Of a stretch of 29,978 nucleotides of DNA, positions 1-7,624 are shown in pieces. The stretch is taken from NCBI GenBank assembly GCA_964555735.1, contig CAZKTS010000140.1, positions 1 through 29,978 on the forward strand, given 5' to 3'. Each line of letters starts with the position of its first letter. Within the stretch, counting starts at the first letter, position 1. The notes under the pieces were generated by a model. The model did no database searches, was not told where the DNA came from, and saw only the letters and a program-made list of their open reading frames with translations. The stretch is from CAZKTS01 sp964555735. Its GTDB lineage: Bacteria > Actinomycetota > Acidimicrobiia > IMCC26256 > PALSA-555. A program made the position numbers and the translations under genes.

Positions 1-381
1 CCCCCGGGCACCGAGATCGCGGTCGCGCCCGACGGCGACGCCGGTGCCGTCGACACCTGCCTCGGCTCGAGCGCGTTCCGCACCGAGCTGCTCGGCTCGG
101 ACGGCGCGATCCTCGCCACCGGGTCGGAGGCCATCGCGGTCCCGGCCAACGCGACGCCCGGCGTCGATGTCGTCCGGCTGGTCTGCTACCTGCCCGAGGC
201 CACCGGCCGCCGGGTGATCCACGGGCTCTGCGCACCGTTCGTCGTCACCGGCGGCGAGGCGGTGACCCCGAGCCCCGGTTGCCCGCCCGCACCCCGGGTC
301 CTCGTGGGCCAGGCCATCCTCGAAGCCGAAGGCGGCTTCAGCAACGGCTTCAACGGGGTCATGGCGCCACTCGGCGGCTAG
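1..381 (+). CDS. C-terminal part of a secreted or surface hypothetical protein (start outside window)
   Basis: Frame 1 is open from the first base to the TAG at 379-381, giving the last 126 residues of a protein whose start lies upstream. The visible part is rich in Gly, Ala, Val and Pro, with scattered cysteines (for example in DTCLG, LVCYL, GLCAPF and PGCPP). These could form disulfides in an exported protein. It ends in a Gly-rich tail (SNGFNGVMAPLGG). There is no membrane segment or catalytic motif in the visible part, and I do not recognise a family. A hairpin terminator follows the stop directly, so this gene probably ends its own transcript. That it is exported is an inference from composition and cysteine content. 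Confidence 0.6.
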   Translation, partial: PPGTEIAVAPDGDAGAVDTCLGSSAFRTELLGSDGAILATGSEAIAVPANATPGVDVVRLVCYLPEATGRRVIHGLCAPFVVTGGEAVTPSPGCPPAPRVLVGQAILEAEGGFSNGFNGVMAPLGG

Positions 382-387
382 GGGGCG

Positions 388-406
388 CTCCGCCGTAGCG
401 GCGGAG
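388..406 (+). terminator. Hairpin terminator after the partial gene
   Basis: CTCCGCCG (388-395) and CGGCGGAG (399-406) form a perfect 8-bp stem with a 3-base loop, 6 bases after the TAG. There is no T-run, as is usual for high-GC actinobacteria. It lies just before the PlsY-like gene and so should separate the two transcripts. Confidence 0.5.
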
Positions 407-413
407 AGACAGA

Positions 414-425
414 ATGACCGGTCAT
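414..425. promoter_or_regulatory. Perfect 12-bp palindrome overlapping the PlsY-like start codon
   Basis: ATGACCGGTCAT reads the same on both strands and its right end is the first two bases of the ATG at 424. It could be an operator for the acyltransferase-MFS-DegV operon. A 12-bp palindrome can also arise by chance, so this is tentative. Confidence 0.25.
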
Positions 426-1035
426 GGCCGAGGTTGGGATCCTCCTCCTCGCGTTCGTGGTCGGGGGGATCCCGTTCTCGAACCTCGTCGCGCGGCGATC
501 GCGCGGCGTCGATCTGCGTGAGACCGGGTCCGGGACCGTCTCGGGCACGTCGCTGTACCGCGTCGCCGGGTTCCCGGCGCTCGCGTTCGCGGGCATCCTC
601 GACGTCGCCAAGGGCGCGGTCGGCCCGCTCCTCGCGGGCACGGATCGCCCGGTGGTGGCGGCGCTCGCCGGCGGGCTCGCCGTCGCGGGGCACAACTGGT
701 CGCCGTTCCTGAAGGGCGCGGGTGGCCGCGGCATCGCGCCCGCCCTCGGTGCCTTGCTGGTGAACGCGTGGCCGGGCACCGTCTTGCTGCTCGTCTCGCT
801 GGTCGTCTCGCGTGCGTTCAAGCAGACGGGCATCGGCGCGTTCGTGGGCGAGGTCGCGCTCGCGCCGGTGCTCGCGATCACCGACGGAGCCGACGGCGCG
901 CTCGCCGGCGCGGCGATCGCGGTGCCGATGCTGCTCAAGCGCCTGCTCGGCAACGGCCCGCCGGCTGAACGGACGCTCGCGGTGTACGTGCACCGGCTGC
1001 TGTTCGACCACGATCCCGAGGTCTCGCCGTCGTGA
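424..1035 (+). CDS. PlsY-like glycerol-3-phosphate acyltransferase family membrane protein
   Basis: The 203-residue, strongly hydrophobic protein has the size and segment order of PlsY, which transfers acyl groups from acyl-phosphate to glycerol-3-phosphate in the first step of phospholipid synthesis. Matching landmarks are the N-terminal helix ending IPFSNLVAR, a Gly-rich motif at residues 35-43 (GSGTVSGTS), the LDVAKG segment near 60-64, and GH at 89-90 followed by FLKGAGGRG (95-103). In canonical PlsY the first motif reads GSGNxGATN, so both asparagines are lost here and the enzyme may be a divergent paralog. The ATG at 424 is the only nearby start, since an in-frame TGA lies at 415. A GGAG at 403-406 is rather far upstream. 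The stop overlaps the GTG of the next gene, so the genes are probably co-translated. Confidence 0.7.
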   Translation: MAEVGILLLAFVVGGIPFSNLVARRSRGVDLRETGSGTVSGTSLYRVAGFPALAFAGILDVAKGAVGPLLAGTDRPVVAALAGGLAVAGHNWSPFLKGAGGRGIAPALGALLVNAWPGTVLLLVSLVVSRAFKQTGIGAFVGEVALAPVLAITDGADGALAGAAIAVPMLLKRLLGNGPPAERTLAVYVHRLLFDHDPEVSPS

Positions 1036-2306
1036 GCGTCGGCACCATCGTCCGTCGCCGCGGGTTTCGCGACCTGCTCATCGGCCAGGGCGTGTCCGGG
1101 CTCGGTGACTGGATGGGCACGGTCGCGTTCATGGCGCTCGCGCTCGAGCTCACCGACTCCCCGTTGGCGGTCGGGGGGATCCTCACGCTCCGCCTGCTGC
1201 CGGCCGCGCTCGGCGGCCCGCTCGCCACCCGGGCGGTCAAGCACTGGGACCGGCGGCGCACCATGCTCGCCATGGACGCGACCCGCGCGGCGGTGATCGC
1301 CGCGGTGCCCTTCATCCGGGCGATCTGGTGGGTCTACGCGTGCGCGTTCGTGCTCGAGGCCGCGAGCCTCGTGTTCCTCCCGGCGCGCGACTCGTCCATC
1401 CCCGAGCTCGTCGACGAGGACGAGCTCCCCCTCGCCAACGGGCTGATCCTCGGGTCCTCGTTCGGGACCATCCCGCTCGGCGCGGCACTGTTCGCCGCGG
1501 TCGCGGCCTTGCCGTTCGCCGACCTCTTCGGTCGTCCGTTCGCACTCGCCTTCTGGATCGATGCGGGCACCTTCGTGGTCTCGTTCCTCTTCATCGCGCG
1601 GCTCACGATGCTCTCGTCGGTCGACGGCAGCGCGGACGCGCCCGAGGACGTGCGCTTCCGGGACGCGTTCCGCATCCCCCTCGTGCGCGCGGTCATGCCG
1701 GCCACCGCCGCGGTCGCGCTCGGGCTCGGCGCGCTCTTCTCGTTGGGCATCGTGTTCGTCACCGATGTTCTCCACGCGTCCGACGTCGAGTTCGGCGTGC
1801 TGATCGCGCTGTTCGGCGTCGGTGCCGCGGGCGGTCTCGGCCTGCTCCAGCTGCGCCGGGGGCGCGACCCGCTCGTCGAGACCCGTCTCGGCGTCGCGGC
1901 CATCGGCGGGATCGTCGCGCTGTTCAGCCTCGCCACCTCGGTGTGGCTCGCGTACATCGGCGCGGCGGCGTTCGGCGCCGGGGCCGCGTACGCGCTGTCG
2001 TCCGGCATGGGCGCGATCCAGAAGGACCTCGACGGCCACCAGCGTGTCCTCGCGTTCGCGGCCTTCCACGTGGTCATCCGAGTCGGTCTCGCGCTCGCCG
2101 CAGTCGGCGCGGGGCTGGCCGGCGACCTGCTCGGCGACGTGCGCTGGCCGTGGGTGGGCACGCTCGAGCCGTCGCGGGTGGTGCTGCTCTGCTCCGGTCT
2201 GCTCGTGGTGCTGTCGTCCGCGCTCGTGAAGGTCAGAACGCGCGAGGCTGGGGGTGTCCCGACGACGCCACCGGGAGCCGACACGGAGGGAGGGGCCGCC
2301 GCGTGA
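1032..2306 (+). CDS. MFS transporter (about 12 TM)
   Basis: The 424-residue protein is built of about 12 hydrophobic segments and resembles the major facilitator superfamily in the branch of small EntS/MFS_3-like exporters. Near the N-terminus it has GLGDWMGTVAF, followed by the loop between TM2 and TM3 (RAVKHWDRRRTM), where MFS proteins carry a basic motif. The C-terminal tail is hydrophilic and rich in Gly and Thr. The GTG at 1032 overlaps the TGA of the PlsY-like gene in a GTGA junction, and the stop overlaps the GTG of the DegV gene in the same way. All three genes therefore form a tightly coupled operon. The substrate cannot be read from the sequence; a lipid or fatty acid link is only suggested by the neighbours. 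Confidence 0.85.
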   Translation: MSVGTIVRRRGFRDLLIGQGVSGLGDWMGTVAFMALALELTDSPLAVGGILTLRLLPAALGGPLATRAVKHWDRRRTMLAMDATRAAVIAAVPFIRAIWWVYACAFVLEAASLVFLPARDSSIPELVDEDELPLANGLILGSSFGTIPLGAALFAAVAALPFADLFGRPFALAFWIDAGTFVVSFLFIARLTMLSSVDGSADAPEDVRFRDAFRIPLVRAVMPATAAVALGLGALFSLGIVFVTDVLHASDVEFGVLIALFGVGAAGGLGLLQLRRGRDPLVETRLGVAAIGGIVALFSLATSVWLAYIGAAAFGAGAAYALSSGMGAIQKDLDGHQRVLAFAAFHVVIRVGLALAAVGAGLAGDLLGDVRWPWVGTLEPSRVVLLCSGLLVVLSSALVKVRTREAGGVPTTPPGADTEGGAAA

Positions 2307-3124
2307 CCGTGAGCATCGTGACCGACAGCGCCGCGGCGCTGCCGTCGGAGCTCGCGGAGGCCGCGGGCGTCACCGTGGTGCCCATGTGGCTGACGGTGCG
2401 CGGGGAGCCGGAGCCGGAGGGGCAGCGATCGCTCGAGGAGCTCGCCGCCGAGGAGCAGGTGCAGACCTCCGCGCCCACGCCCGGCGAGTTCGAGACCGCG
2501 GTGAAGGACCGGTTGCGGGCGGCCGACGGCGTGCTCGTGCTGACGATCGCTTCGTCGATGAGCGCCACGCACGACGCGGCCGCGATTGCGGCGCAGTCGG
2601 TCGGCGGCCCGGTGCGGGTCGTCGACACCCAGACCGCGGGCGGCGCGGAGGCGCTGGTCGTGCTCGCGGCAGCCGAGGCCGCGGCCGCGGGCGCGTCGCT
2701 CGACGAGGTGCAGGCACGCGCCGAGGCGGTGATCGACCGCGTGCGGTTGGTGGCGACGATCCCGACCCTCGATCACCTGGTGCGCAGCGGGCGCGTGCCG
2801 AGCGCGGCCGGGTGGGCGGGCCGGCGGCTCGGCATCAACCCGCTGTTCGAGTTCCGCGGCGGCAAGGTGCGCCGCCTGCGTCCTGCGCTGAGCCCCGACG
2901 CCGCGCTCGACCGCATCGTCGGGTTCGTGGAGCGCTCGCGTGTCGACGGCGCACGCTTGCGCGTGGCCGCGCTGCACGCGCTCGCGGTCGAGACCGCGCA
3001 CGAGCTCCTCGAGCGCGTGCAGGGCATCGCCGAGCCCGCGACGTCGTTCATCGGCGAGTTCGGCCCCGTGATGGTCGTCCACACCGGCCCCGGCCTCGCC
3101 GGCGTCGCCTGGTACTGGGACTGA
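2303..3124 (+). CDS. DegV family fatty-acid-binding protein
   Basis: The 273-residue protein begins VTVSIVTDSAAALP, the characteristic DegV N-terminus, and has the usual family length of about 280. Further family features are the TSAPTPGEF segment near 55, the VLTIASSMSATHDAA segment, and a second half with the IPTLDHLVRSGRVP and INPLFEF motifs. DegV (FakB-type) proteins bind a fatty acid in a deep pocket. In Firmicutes they present it to the FakA kinase, which makes acyl-phosphate, the substrate of PlsY. Its place two genes after a PlsY-like gene fits that pathway, but no FakA is in the window. The GTG at 2303 overlaps the preceding stop; GTG at 2309 is a possible alternative. The gene faces the hydrolase gene on the other strand, with 32 bases between. 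Confidence 0.9.
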   Translation: MTVSIVTDSAAALPSELAEAAGVTVVPMWLTVRGEPEPEGQRSLEELAAEEQVQTSAPTPGEFETAVKDRLRAADGVLVLTIASSMSATHDAAAIAAQSVGGPVRVVDTQTAGGAEALVVLAAAEAAAAGASLDEVQARAEAVIDRVRLVATIPTLDHLVRSGRVPSAAGWAGRRLGINPLFEFRGGKVRRLRPALSPDAALDRIVGFVERSRVDGARLRVAALHALAVETAHELLERVQGIAEPATSFIGEFGPVMVVHTGPGLAGVAWYWD

Positions 3125-3156
3125 CCCACCCCAACGGTGCGTCCGTTCGTGTCGCC

Positions 3157-3915
3157 CTATTGCCCTGAGGAGCGCACCGAGAGGGCCCAGTCGACGGCGT
3201 CGAGGATGGGGGCGATCGCCTCGGGCTCGTAGGCGTGGGCGAGGTCGTCGACGAGGACGAGACGGCGCGGGTCGCGCGCGGCCTCGTGCAGCGCCTCGGC
3301 GTCGGCGACCGGGATGAACGGATCCACCCGCCCGTGCACGATCGCGAGCGGCACCTCCACCCCACCCACGAGCTCGATCGGTGGCGCCGGACGGTCGATC
3401 CGTCCGGCGATGCGGACGCCCATCGAGCGTCGGGCGAACCATCGCCCGGGCGGCGTGTGTGTGAGCGCGGCCGAGGCGATGCCGCGAGCGTTGCGCGGCA
3501 GGGTCCAGCGGGCCGGGCAGCTCCCGATCACGACGGCGTCGACGGCGCCGGGCGCGGCGGCAGCGTGCCGGAGCACGCCGATCGCCCCCATCGACGTGCC
3601 CACGACCACGACGCGCCGGTCGTCGCCTCGCACCGCCTCGACGGCGGCGGCGACGTCGAGCTGCTCGCGATCGCCGAGCGTGCACTCACCGCCGGACCGG
3701 CCGTGGCCCCGTGCGTCGTAGGTGAGCACGCCGTAGCCCGCACCCACGAGGGCGTCGGCGAGCCCGACGGTGCGCACTTCGTCGCCGCTGGCGCCGAAGC
3801 CGTGCACGACGACGACCTCGACGACGGGGTCGTCGGAAGGTCGTCGGCGACGGCCGAGGAGACGCACGCCGTCGGCGGCGACCAGCTCGACGTCGGAGAC
3901 GGCCGGTTCAGCCAC
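3157..3915 (-). CDS. Alpha/beta hydrolase (serine hydrolase)
   Basis: The 252-residue protein has a complete alpha/beta hydrolase fold. The oxyanion-side HGFGAS lies near 38-43, YDARGHGRSGG near 66-76, the nucleophile elbow GTSMG has Ser108, the acid is probably the Asp in GRVDPFIP, and the histidine is in LAHAYEP. This looks like the esterase/lysophospholipase group acting on small esters, but the substrate is unknown. The chosen GTG start at 3915 gives VAEPAVSDVELVAADG. It overlaps the last eight bases of the CysQ gene, so the two are probably translated together. No signal peptide is seen, so it should be cytosolic. Longer open frames upstream are antisense or overlap CysQ and are not part of it. 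Confidence 0.85.
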   Translation of the reverse strand: MAEPAVSDVELVAADGVRLLGRRRRPSDDPVVEVVVVHGFGASGDEVRTVGLADALVGAGYGVLTYDARGHGRSGGECTLGDREQLDVAAAVEAVRGDDRRVVVVGTSMGAIGVLRHAAAAPGAVDAVVIGSCPARWTLPRNARGIASAALTHTPPGRWFARRSMGVRIAGRIDRPAPPIELVGGVEVPLAIVHGRVDPFIPVADAEALHEAARDPRRLVLVDDLAHAYEPEAIAPILDAVDWALSVRSSGQ

Positions 3916-4672
3916 CCGCCGTGGCCGCGAGGACGTCGTCGGCGAGCTCGGGGCGGCAGACCACCAGGTCCGGGAGCCACGGGTCGGGTCGGTTGTAGAC
4001 GAGCGGCGACCCGTCGAGGCGCGACACGTGCAGGCCGGCCGCGAGTGCGACCGCCGCAGGCGCCGCCGAGTCCCACTCGTACTGCCCGCCGGCATGCACG
4101 TAGGCGTCGACGTCGCCCTGCACGACGGCCATGGTCTTGGCGCCGGCCGAGCCGAGCCCGACGAGCTCGGCGCCGATGGCATCCGCGACGCGCCGAGCGG
4201 CCGCGGGCGGACGCGTCCGGCTCACGACGACGCGCAGCGGCCGCTCACCGCGGGGAGGGACGACGGGCGGAGCGCCGGTGTGGAGCACGACGCCCTGCGC
4301 GGGGAGCGCGACGGCGCCGATGCGCATCCCTGCGTCGCGCTGCCAGAGCGCCACGTGCACCGCCCAGTCGACGCGACCCGGCTCGGTGTACTCGCGGGTG
4401 CCGTCGAGCGGATCGACGATCCAGACCCGGTCGGCATCGAGGCGGGTGCGGTCGTCGCTCGACTCCTCGGAGAGCACCGAGTCCTCGGGGTGCTCGTCGT
4501 GCAGCAGCTCCAGGAGACGACGGTTGGCGAGCACGTCGCCCTGGTCGCCGAGCGACGACGCCGGTCCGTCGGCCGCATCGCCGGCGCGCAGCGTGAGGAG
4601 GAGCTCGCCGGCGGCCTCGGCGTAGCGGGCCGCGTCGGCGTGGTCTCCGGATGGCGTGGGGGCATCGCTCAT
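3908..4672 (-). CDS. cysQ: 3'(2'),5'-bisphosphate nucleotidase CysQ / inositol monophosphatase family
   Basis: The 254-residue protein carries the metal-binding signatures of the inositol monophosphatase superfamily. These are SEES near 80, the VDPLDGTREY motif (the D-P-x-D-G-T that binds two Mg ions), and the C-terminal YEWDSAAP motif. The TREY ending of the first motif is typical of CysQ, which removes the 3'-phosphate from PAP formed in sulfate assimilation. The ATG at 4672 gives MSDAPTPSGD; a further ATG 51 bases upstream is possible but would add an unusual Arg-rich stretch. The gene leads a two-gene operon with the hydrolase. A CATACT hexamer (minus strand, 4687-4682) could be a -10 box and would give a nearly leaderless transcript. 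PAP, 3'-phosphoadenosine and inositol phosphates cannot be told apart from sequence alone. Confidence 0.85.
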   Translation of the reverse strand: MSDAPTPSGDHADAARYAEAAGELLLTLRAGDAADGPASSLGDQGDVLANRRLLELLHDEHPEDSVLSEESSDDRTRLDADRVWIVDPLDGTREYTEPGRVDWAVHVALWQRDAGMRIGAVALPAQGVVLHTGAPPVVPPRGERPLRVVVSRTRPPAAARRVADAIGAELVGLGSAGAKTMAVVQGDVDAYVHAGGQYEWDSAAPAAVALAAGLHVSRLDGSPLVYNRPDPWLPDLVVCRPELADDVLAATAGG

Positions 4673-4807
4673 GCGGTGCGCAGTATGGCCCACCCGGTCC
4701 GAGCGCCTCGGGCCGATGGCCAACGGCTCGCGGCGGCTTCACGGAGCGCTCACATCGCTGGCGTTGTCTGGGTGACGTCCCCCGAGAGCAACGAAGTGAG
4801 GTACCAG

Positions 4808-5269
4808 ATGAAGAAGCTGATCGCATCCGCCACCGTCGCCGGGCTCATGGCCGGCGGCCTCCTGACCGCCGGTCTCGCCGGAACCGCGGGTGCCGCGGGC
4901 ACCGACGAGCCCACGACCGAGAGCAACGCACCCCAGCCCGGGCACCGCGGCGTGCGTCACCTCGCGCTGCGGACGGCCGTGGCCGCGGCCGCGGAGTCGC
5001 TGGGCATGACGGTCGAGGAGCTGAAGGCGGCGGTACCTGAGGGCTCGACCATCGCCGAGCTCGCGGCGTCCAAGGACGTCCCCGTCGCGACGGTCACCGA
5101 CGCGGTCGTGCAGGCGCTGAACGCGAAGCTCGACGAGGCGGTCGCCAACGGCACGGTCACGGCCGAGCGGGCCGCGAAGGCCAAGGCGCGCATCCCCGAG
5201 CTCGCGCAGCGGTTCGTCGACCACGAGCGCGGCGCCCGTCGTGGTGCTGCTGCGGAGCCCGCGGCCTGA
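4808..5269 (+). CDS. Exported small helical protein of unknown function
   Basis: The 153-residue protein starts with a clear signal peptide (MKKLIASATVAGLMAGGLLTAGLAG, with a likely cleavage site after GAAG near 30). The mature part is alpha-helical and charged. It contains a segment of the type LGMTVEELKAAVPEGSTI that recurs in actinobacterial exported proteins (a domain that counts as 'TVEEL...G.TIAELA'), then a helical tail with VDHERGARRG. A Shine-Dalgarno-like GAGG lies at about 4798-4802, 6 bases before the ATG. The function is unknown; the fold suggests protein binding or a cell-envelope role, but nothing catalytic is seen. The gene stands alone, with a strong hairpin terminator behind it. 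Confidence 0.8.
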   Translation: MKKLIASATVAGLMAGGLLTAGLAGTAGAAGTDEPTTESNAPQPGHRGVRHLALRTAVAAAAESLGMTVEELKAAVPEGSTIAELAASKDVPVATVTDAVVQALNAKLDEAVANGTVTAERAAKAKARIPELAQRFVDHERGARRGAAAEPAA

Positions 5270-5289
5270 GCGCACTCCGGACCGACCGC

Positions 5290-5317
5290 GGCGCCCGCCT
5301 CCCCCGGGGCGGGCGCC
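5290..5317 (+). terminator. Strong GC hairpin terminator
   Basis: GGCGCCCGCC (5290-5299) pairs perfectly with GGCGGGCGCC (5308-5317), a 10-bp stem with an 8-base loop. It begins 20 bases after the stop of the exported helical protein and before the next gene. No T-run follows, which is common in this kind of genome. Confidence 0.75.
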
Positions 5318-5423
5318 GTGTCGCGTCCGAGTTCCCCGGTCCGACGGCCCGGGTCCGGTACCGTCGAACGACCGTCCCGCCGACGCGCGGGTACGAGCGC
5401 ACGCCGTGAGTGGAGGACGTGAG

Positions 5424-6074
5424 ATGACCATGCCCGGAGACCCCGACGCGACGATGCCGGTGCAGCCCACGCCGCGGACCGGCGGCATGGACGCCGACGC
5501 CACGCAGCCGGTCACTCGCGCGGAGTACCCCGGCGGTCCGGGGGGCCCGGGCGGCGGGCAGCCGCCGTACGACGAGGACGACGACGGCGCGAACCGGCGA
5601 CGCCTCTGGATGATCGCCGCGGCCGTCCTCGTGCTCGGTGTGCTCGTGGGCGTGCTCGTGGCCGTGCTCGCCAGCGGCGGCGACGACGACACGCCGACGA
5701 CCACCACGAGCAGCTCCACCACGTCGTCGTCCACCACGACGACCGCGCCGCCCACCACCACCACGGCGGCGCCGGCGGCGCCGGCGATCCTCCAGTTCGC
5801 CGGGAACCCATCGCCCTACCCGTGCCCCGGCTCGGGCCAGATCCAGCTCACGTGGTCCACCCAGAACACGTCCGGGGTCTCGATCAGCATCGACAACAGC
5901 GGCGTGTACGGCAACTACGGACCGACCGGGAACGCCCAGGTGCCGTTCGCGTGCGGGGGTCCGTCGCAGCACACCTACGTGCTCACCGCCAACGGCAACA
6001 ACGGCCAGAAGCCCCAGCAGACCATCGTGGTGCAGGCACAGAACCCGCCGACCACGAGCACGACCGAGCCGTAG
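5424..6074 (+). CDS. Single-pass membrane protein with Thr-rich stalk and extracellular beta domain
   Basis: The 216-residue protein has a cytosolic N-terminus rich in Pro, Gly and Asp (about 1-58), and a basic stop (NRRR). One transmembrane helix follows (about 62-83, WMIAAAVLVLGVLVGVLVAVL), then a Thr/Ser/Pro stalk (about 90-117). The last part, about 118-205, looks like a small Ig-like or beta-sandwich domain with a pair of cysteines (PYPCPG and FACGG). Such domains recur in actinobacterial surface proteins. No signal peptidase site is seen, so the helix should be the anchor with the C-terminus outside. The ATG at 5424 is preceded by GGAGG at 5412-5416, spacing 7. The binding partner is unknown. 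The low-complexity stalk makes a database match of that part meaningless. Confidence 0.8.
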   Translation: MTMPGDPDATMPVQPTPRTGGMDADATQPVTRAEYPGGPGGPGGGQPPYDEDDDGANRRRLWMIAAAVLVLGVLVGVLVAVLASGGDDDTPTTTTSSSTTSSSTTTTAPPTTTTAAPAAPAILQFAGNPSPYPCPGSGQIQLTWSTQNTSGVSISIDNSGVYGNYGPTGNAQVPFACGGPSQHTYVLTANGNNGQKPQQTIVVQAQNPPTTSTTEP

Positions 6075-6083
6075 CCCGCCTCG

Positions 6084-6113
6084 CCCGAGCGCGCGTCGAG
6101 GCGTGCGCTCGGG
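6084..6113. terminator. Bidirectional hairpin terminator between convergent genes
   Basis: CCCGAGCGC (6084-6092) pairs with GCGCTCGGG (6105-6113). Three more pairs, one a G-U, extend the stem inward, leaving a 6-base loop. It fills the gap between two genes that face each other (stops at 6074 and 6114) and can serve both strands. Confidence 0.7.
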
Positions 6114-7118
6114 TCAGGTCGGGAAGCGCACGTACTCGTCGATCGCGAGGAGCCCGACCTCGCGATCGGGCGTGGCGTTCGCGTCGATGCGGCCGCGCCG
6201 ATGGAGGTCGGCGAGCAGACGCTCGACGATCATCTCGGCGGTGAGGTCGTCGGTGTGGTCGCGCCAGCGGTCGCGTGCGGCCTCGTCCGGGAACACGTAC
6301 GCCTTCCACGACACCGAGAAGCGCAGGTGGGCCGTGGCGTAGCGGGCGGTCGCCTCGCCCGCTGCGTCGCGCAGGACCCAGTGCTCCGGGCCGTCGGCCG
6401 TCAGCTGGGAGCCCGGCGGCAAGGGCGGGACGGCGACCGGCGCGTCCCCCACCGGGTCGACGCCGTGGAACATCGAGTCGGTGTCGAGCACGACCGCGGT
6501 GTTGGTGCGCGGCGCGTGGCGCACGGGGGCGCCGTCGGGTCCGTCGGGCCAGGTGACGAGCGCGCCGCCCGCGGCGTCGTGGAAGTACGCGATGCCGGTG
6601 GCGATCGGGAGCCGCCACGCGTCGAACAGGCCGGAGTGGTGCATGACGACGAGCAGCCACTGCGGCAGGACCTTGCGGTTGGCGCCGCGGAACTCGGGCA
6701 CGTCGGTGTGGACGGCGAGCTCCTGGCCGGGGAGGTAGAGGTTCGCGTAGGCGATCGCGGGCTCGACCACCGACCCGCCGTGCACGGTGGTCGCGGCATC
6801 GATGAACGCCGGGTGGTGGAGGAACGGCTCGATCCCCTCGACGAGCGGGCGACCGGCGTAGGCGTACTCCTCGCGGAAGTAGCTCGTGCGCGCCGCGAGC
6901 TCCTCGGTGCTGACGCCGTCGACGTGCTTCGTGCGCAGGAAGTTGAGCACGCTGTCGTGCCGGGGGAGGAGGCCGTTGCCGAGGTCGACGTGGATCTGCT
7001 CGTGCTCGATGTAGAGGCCGTACCGGCCGAACCGGGCACAGAGCTCCACCATGGCCGCTGCGCCCGCGTCGTCGAAGAGCGGGTCGATGACGACCACGGG
7101 CGGCGCGCTGGTGATCAC
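6114..7118 (-). CDS. 2-oxoglutarate/Fe(II)-dependent oxygenase-like protein
   Basis: The 334-residue protein has the layout of a 2OG-Fe(II) oxygenase. H137 and D139 sit in an AVHTDVPEF segment (the HxD pair). A distal histidine, H218, lies in DSMFHGVDPVG after a beta strand (TAVVLDTD). A later conserved arginine in the HLRFSVSWKAYVF strand may bind 2-oxoglutarate. The N-terminal third is helical, with histidines (YIEHEQIHVDLG, LPRHDS). I do not recognise an exact family; a distant relation to TauD or phytanoyl-CoA-type enzymes is possible. The GTG at 7118 overlaps the DUF4395 stop (GTGA), so it belongs to the rrf2-ssuD operon. That context hints at oxidation of a sulfur-containing compound, which is an inference. 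The metal-site reading comes from motif spacing only. Confidence 0.6.
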   Translation of the reverse strand: MITSAPPVVVIDPLFDDAGAAAMVELCARFGRYGLYIEHEQIHVDLGNGLLPRHDSVLNFLRTKHVDGVSTEELAARTSYFREEYAYAGRPLVEGIEPFLHHPAFIDAATTVHGGSVVEPAIAYANLYLPGQELAVHTDVPEFRGANRKVLPQWLLVVMHHSGLFDAWRLPIATGIAYFHDAAGGALVTWPDGPDGAPVRHAPRTNTAVVLDTDSMFHGVDPVGDAPVAVPPLPPGSQLTADGPEHWVLRDAAGEATARYATAHLRFSVSWKAYVFPDEAARDRWRDHTDDLTAEMIVERLLADLHRRGRIDANATPDREVGLLAIDEYVRFPT

Positions 7119-7624
7119 GAGCTCGGGACGGTCGCCGGGCGCGGCGAGCTCGCCCAGATGTCGTTGCACCGCTCGCACACCTCGTCCGGCACGATCCCGA
7201 CCCGCATGAGGCCGCCGAAGATGATGCAGCCGAGACACACCGCGAACACCGACTCGAGCGTCGCTGCGACCACGATCAGGCCCACGAGGACGTACGCGAC
7301 GGTCGTCTCGCCGAACCCGAAGTGTGCGATCAACGCAGCGACCGACAACGTCGCCCCGATGCCCTGCGCGAACCGCTTGGGTGGTCCGGCGACCCACTTC
7401 GCTTCGAACGGCAGTGCCGGTGTGATGACCCGGGTGACGAGCTGCCCGAGCGGGCTGAGCGTCGGGCCGGTGAGCACGCGTGCGACGAAGCCGTACGCGA
7501 GTGGCACGAGCAGCCAGGGCTCGCCCACCGAGATCGTGACGAGCCCCAGCACCACGACGCCACCCGCCACGAGCCGCGCCGAGACCTCGTTGACCGGGTT
7601 CGGGAACGCGAAGAGCCTGGTCAT
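7115..7624 (-). CDS. DUF4395 membrane protein with CxxC motifs
   Basis: The 169-residue integral membrane protein matches DUF4395. It has an N-terminal FPNPVNEVSARLVAG segment, a hydrophobic core of about four helices, the conserved GPTLSPLGQL and AKWVAGPPKRFAQGIG loops, and a CLGCIIF motif near the end. A second pair, CERCND, follows at the C-terminus. DUF4395 proteins are often found beside thioredoxin or rhodanese genes in actinobacteria, so a redox or sulfur role is suspected, although none is shown. The ATG at 7624 overlaps the ssuD stop (ATGA), and its own stop overlaps the next start. Placement between a sulfonate monooxygenase and an oxygenase-like gene supports a part in sulfur metabolism. 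The cysteines could handle a persulfide or a disulfide. Confidence 0.8.
   Translation of the reverse strand: MTRLFAFPNPVNEVSARLVAGGVVVLGLVTISVGEPWLLVPLAYGFVARVLTGPTLSPLGQLVTRVITPALPFEAKWVAGPPKRFAQGIGATLSVAALIAHFGFGETTVAYVLVGLIVVAATLESVFAVCLGCIIFGGLMRVGIVPDEVCERCNDIWASSPRPATVPSS

Noticed and set aside
378..3685. Very long open frames on the minus strand antisense to the MFS and DegV genes
   Set aside because: They are Arg/Pro/Ala-rich with no fold or motif, as expected of antisense frames in high-GC DNA, and real proteins with known families lie on the plus strand.
5389..5394. GGGTAC before the membrane-anchored Ig-like gene
   Set aside because: No GTTT-like box 15-17 bases upstream, so it is not counted as a stress promoter.
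5700..5775. Repeat-like ACC/ACG runs
   Set aside because: They are codons of the Thr-rich stalk of the membrane-anchored protein and not a DNA repeat element.
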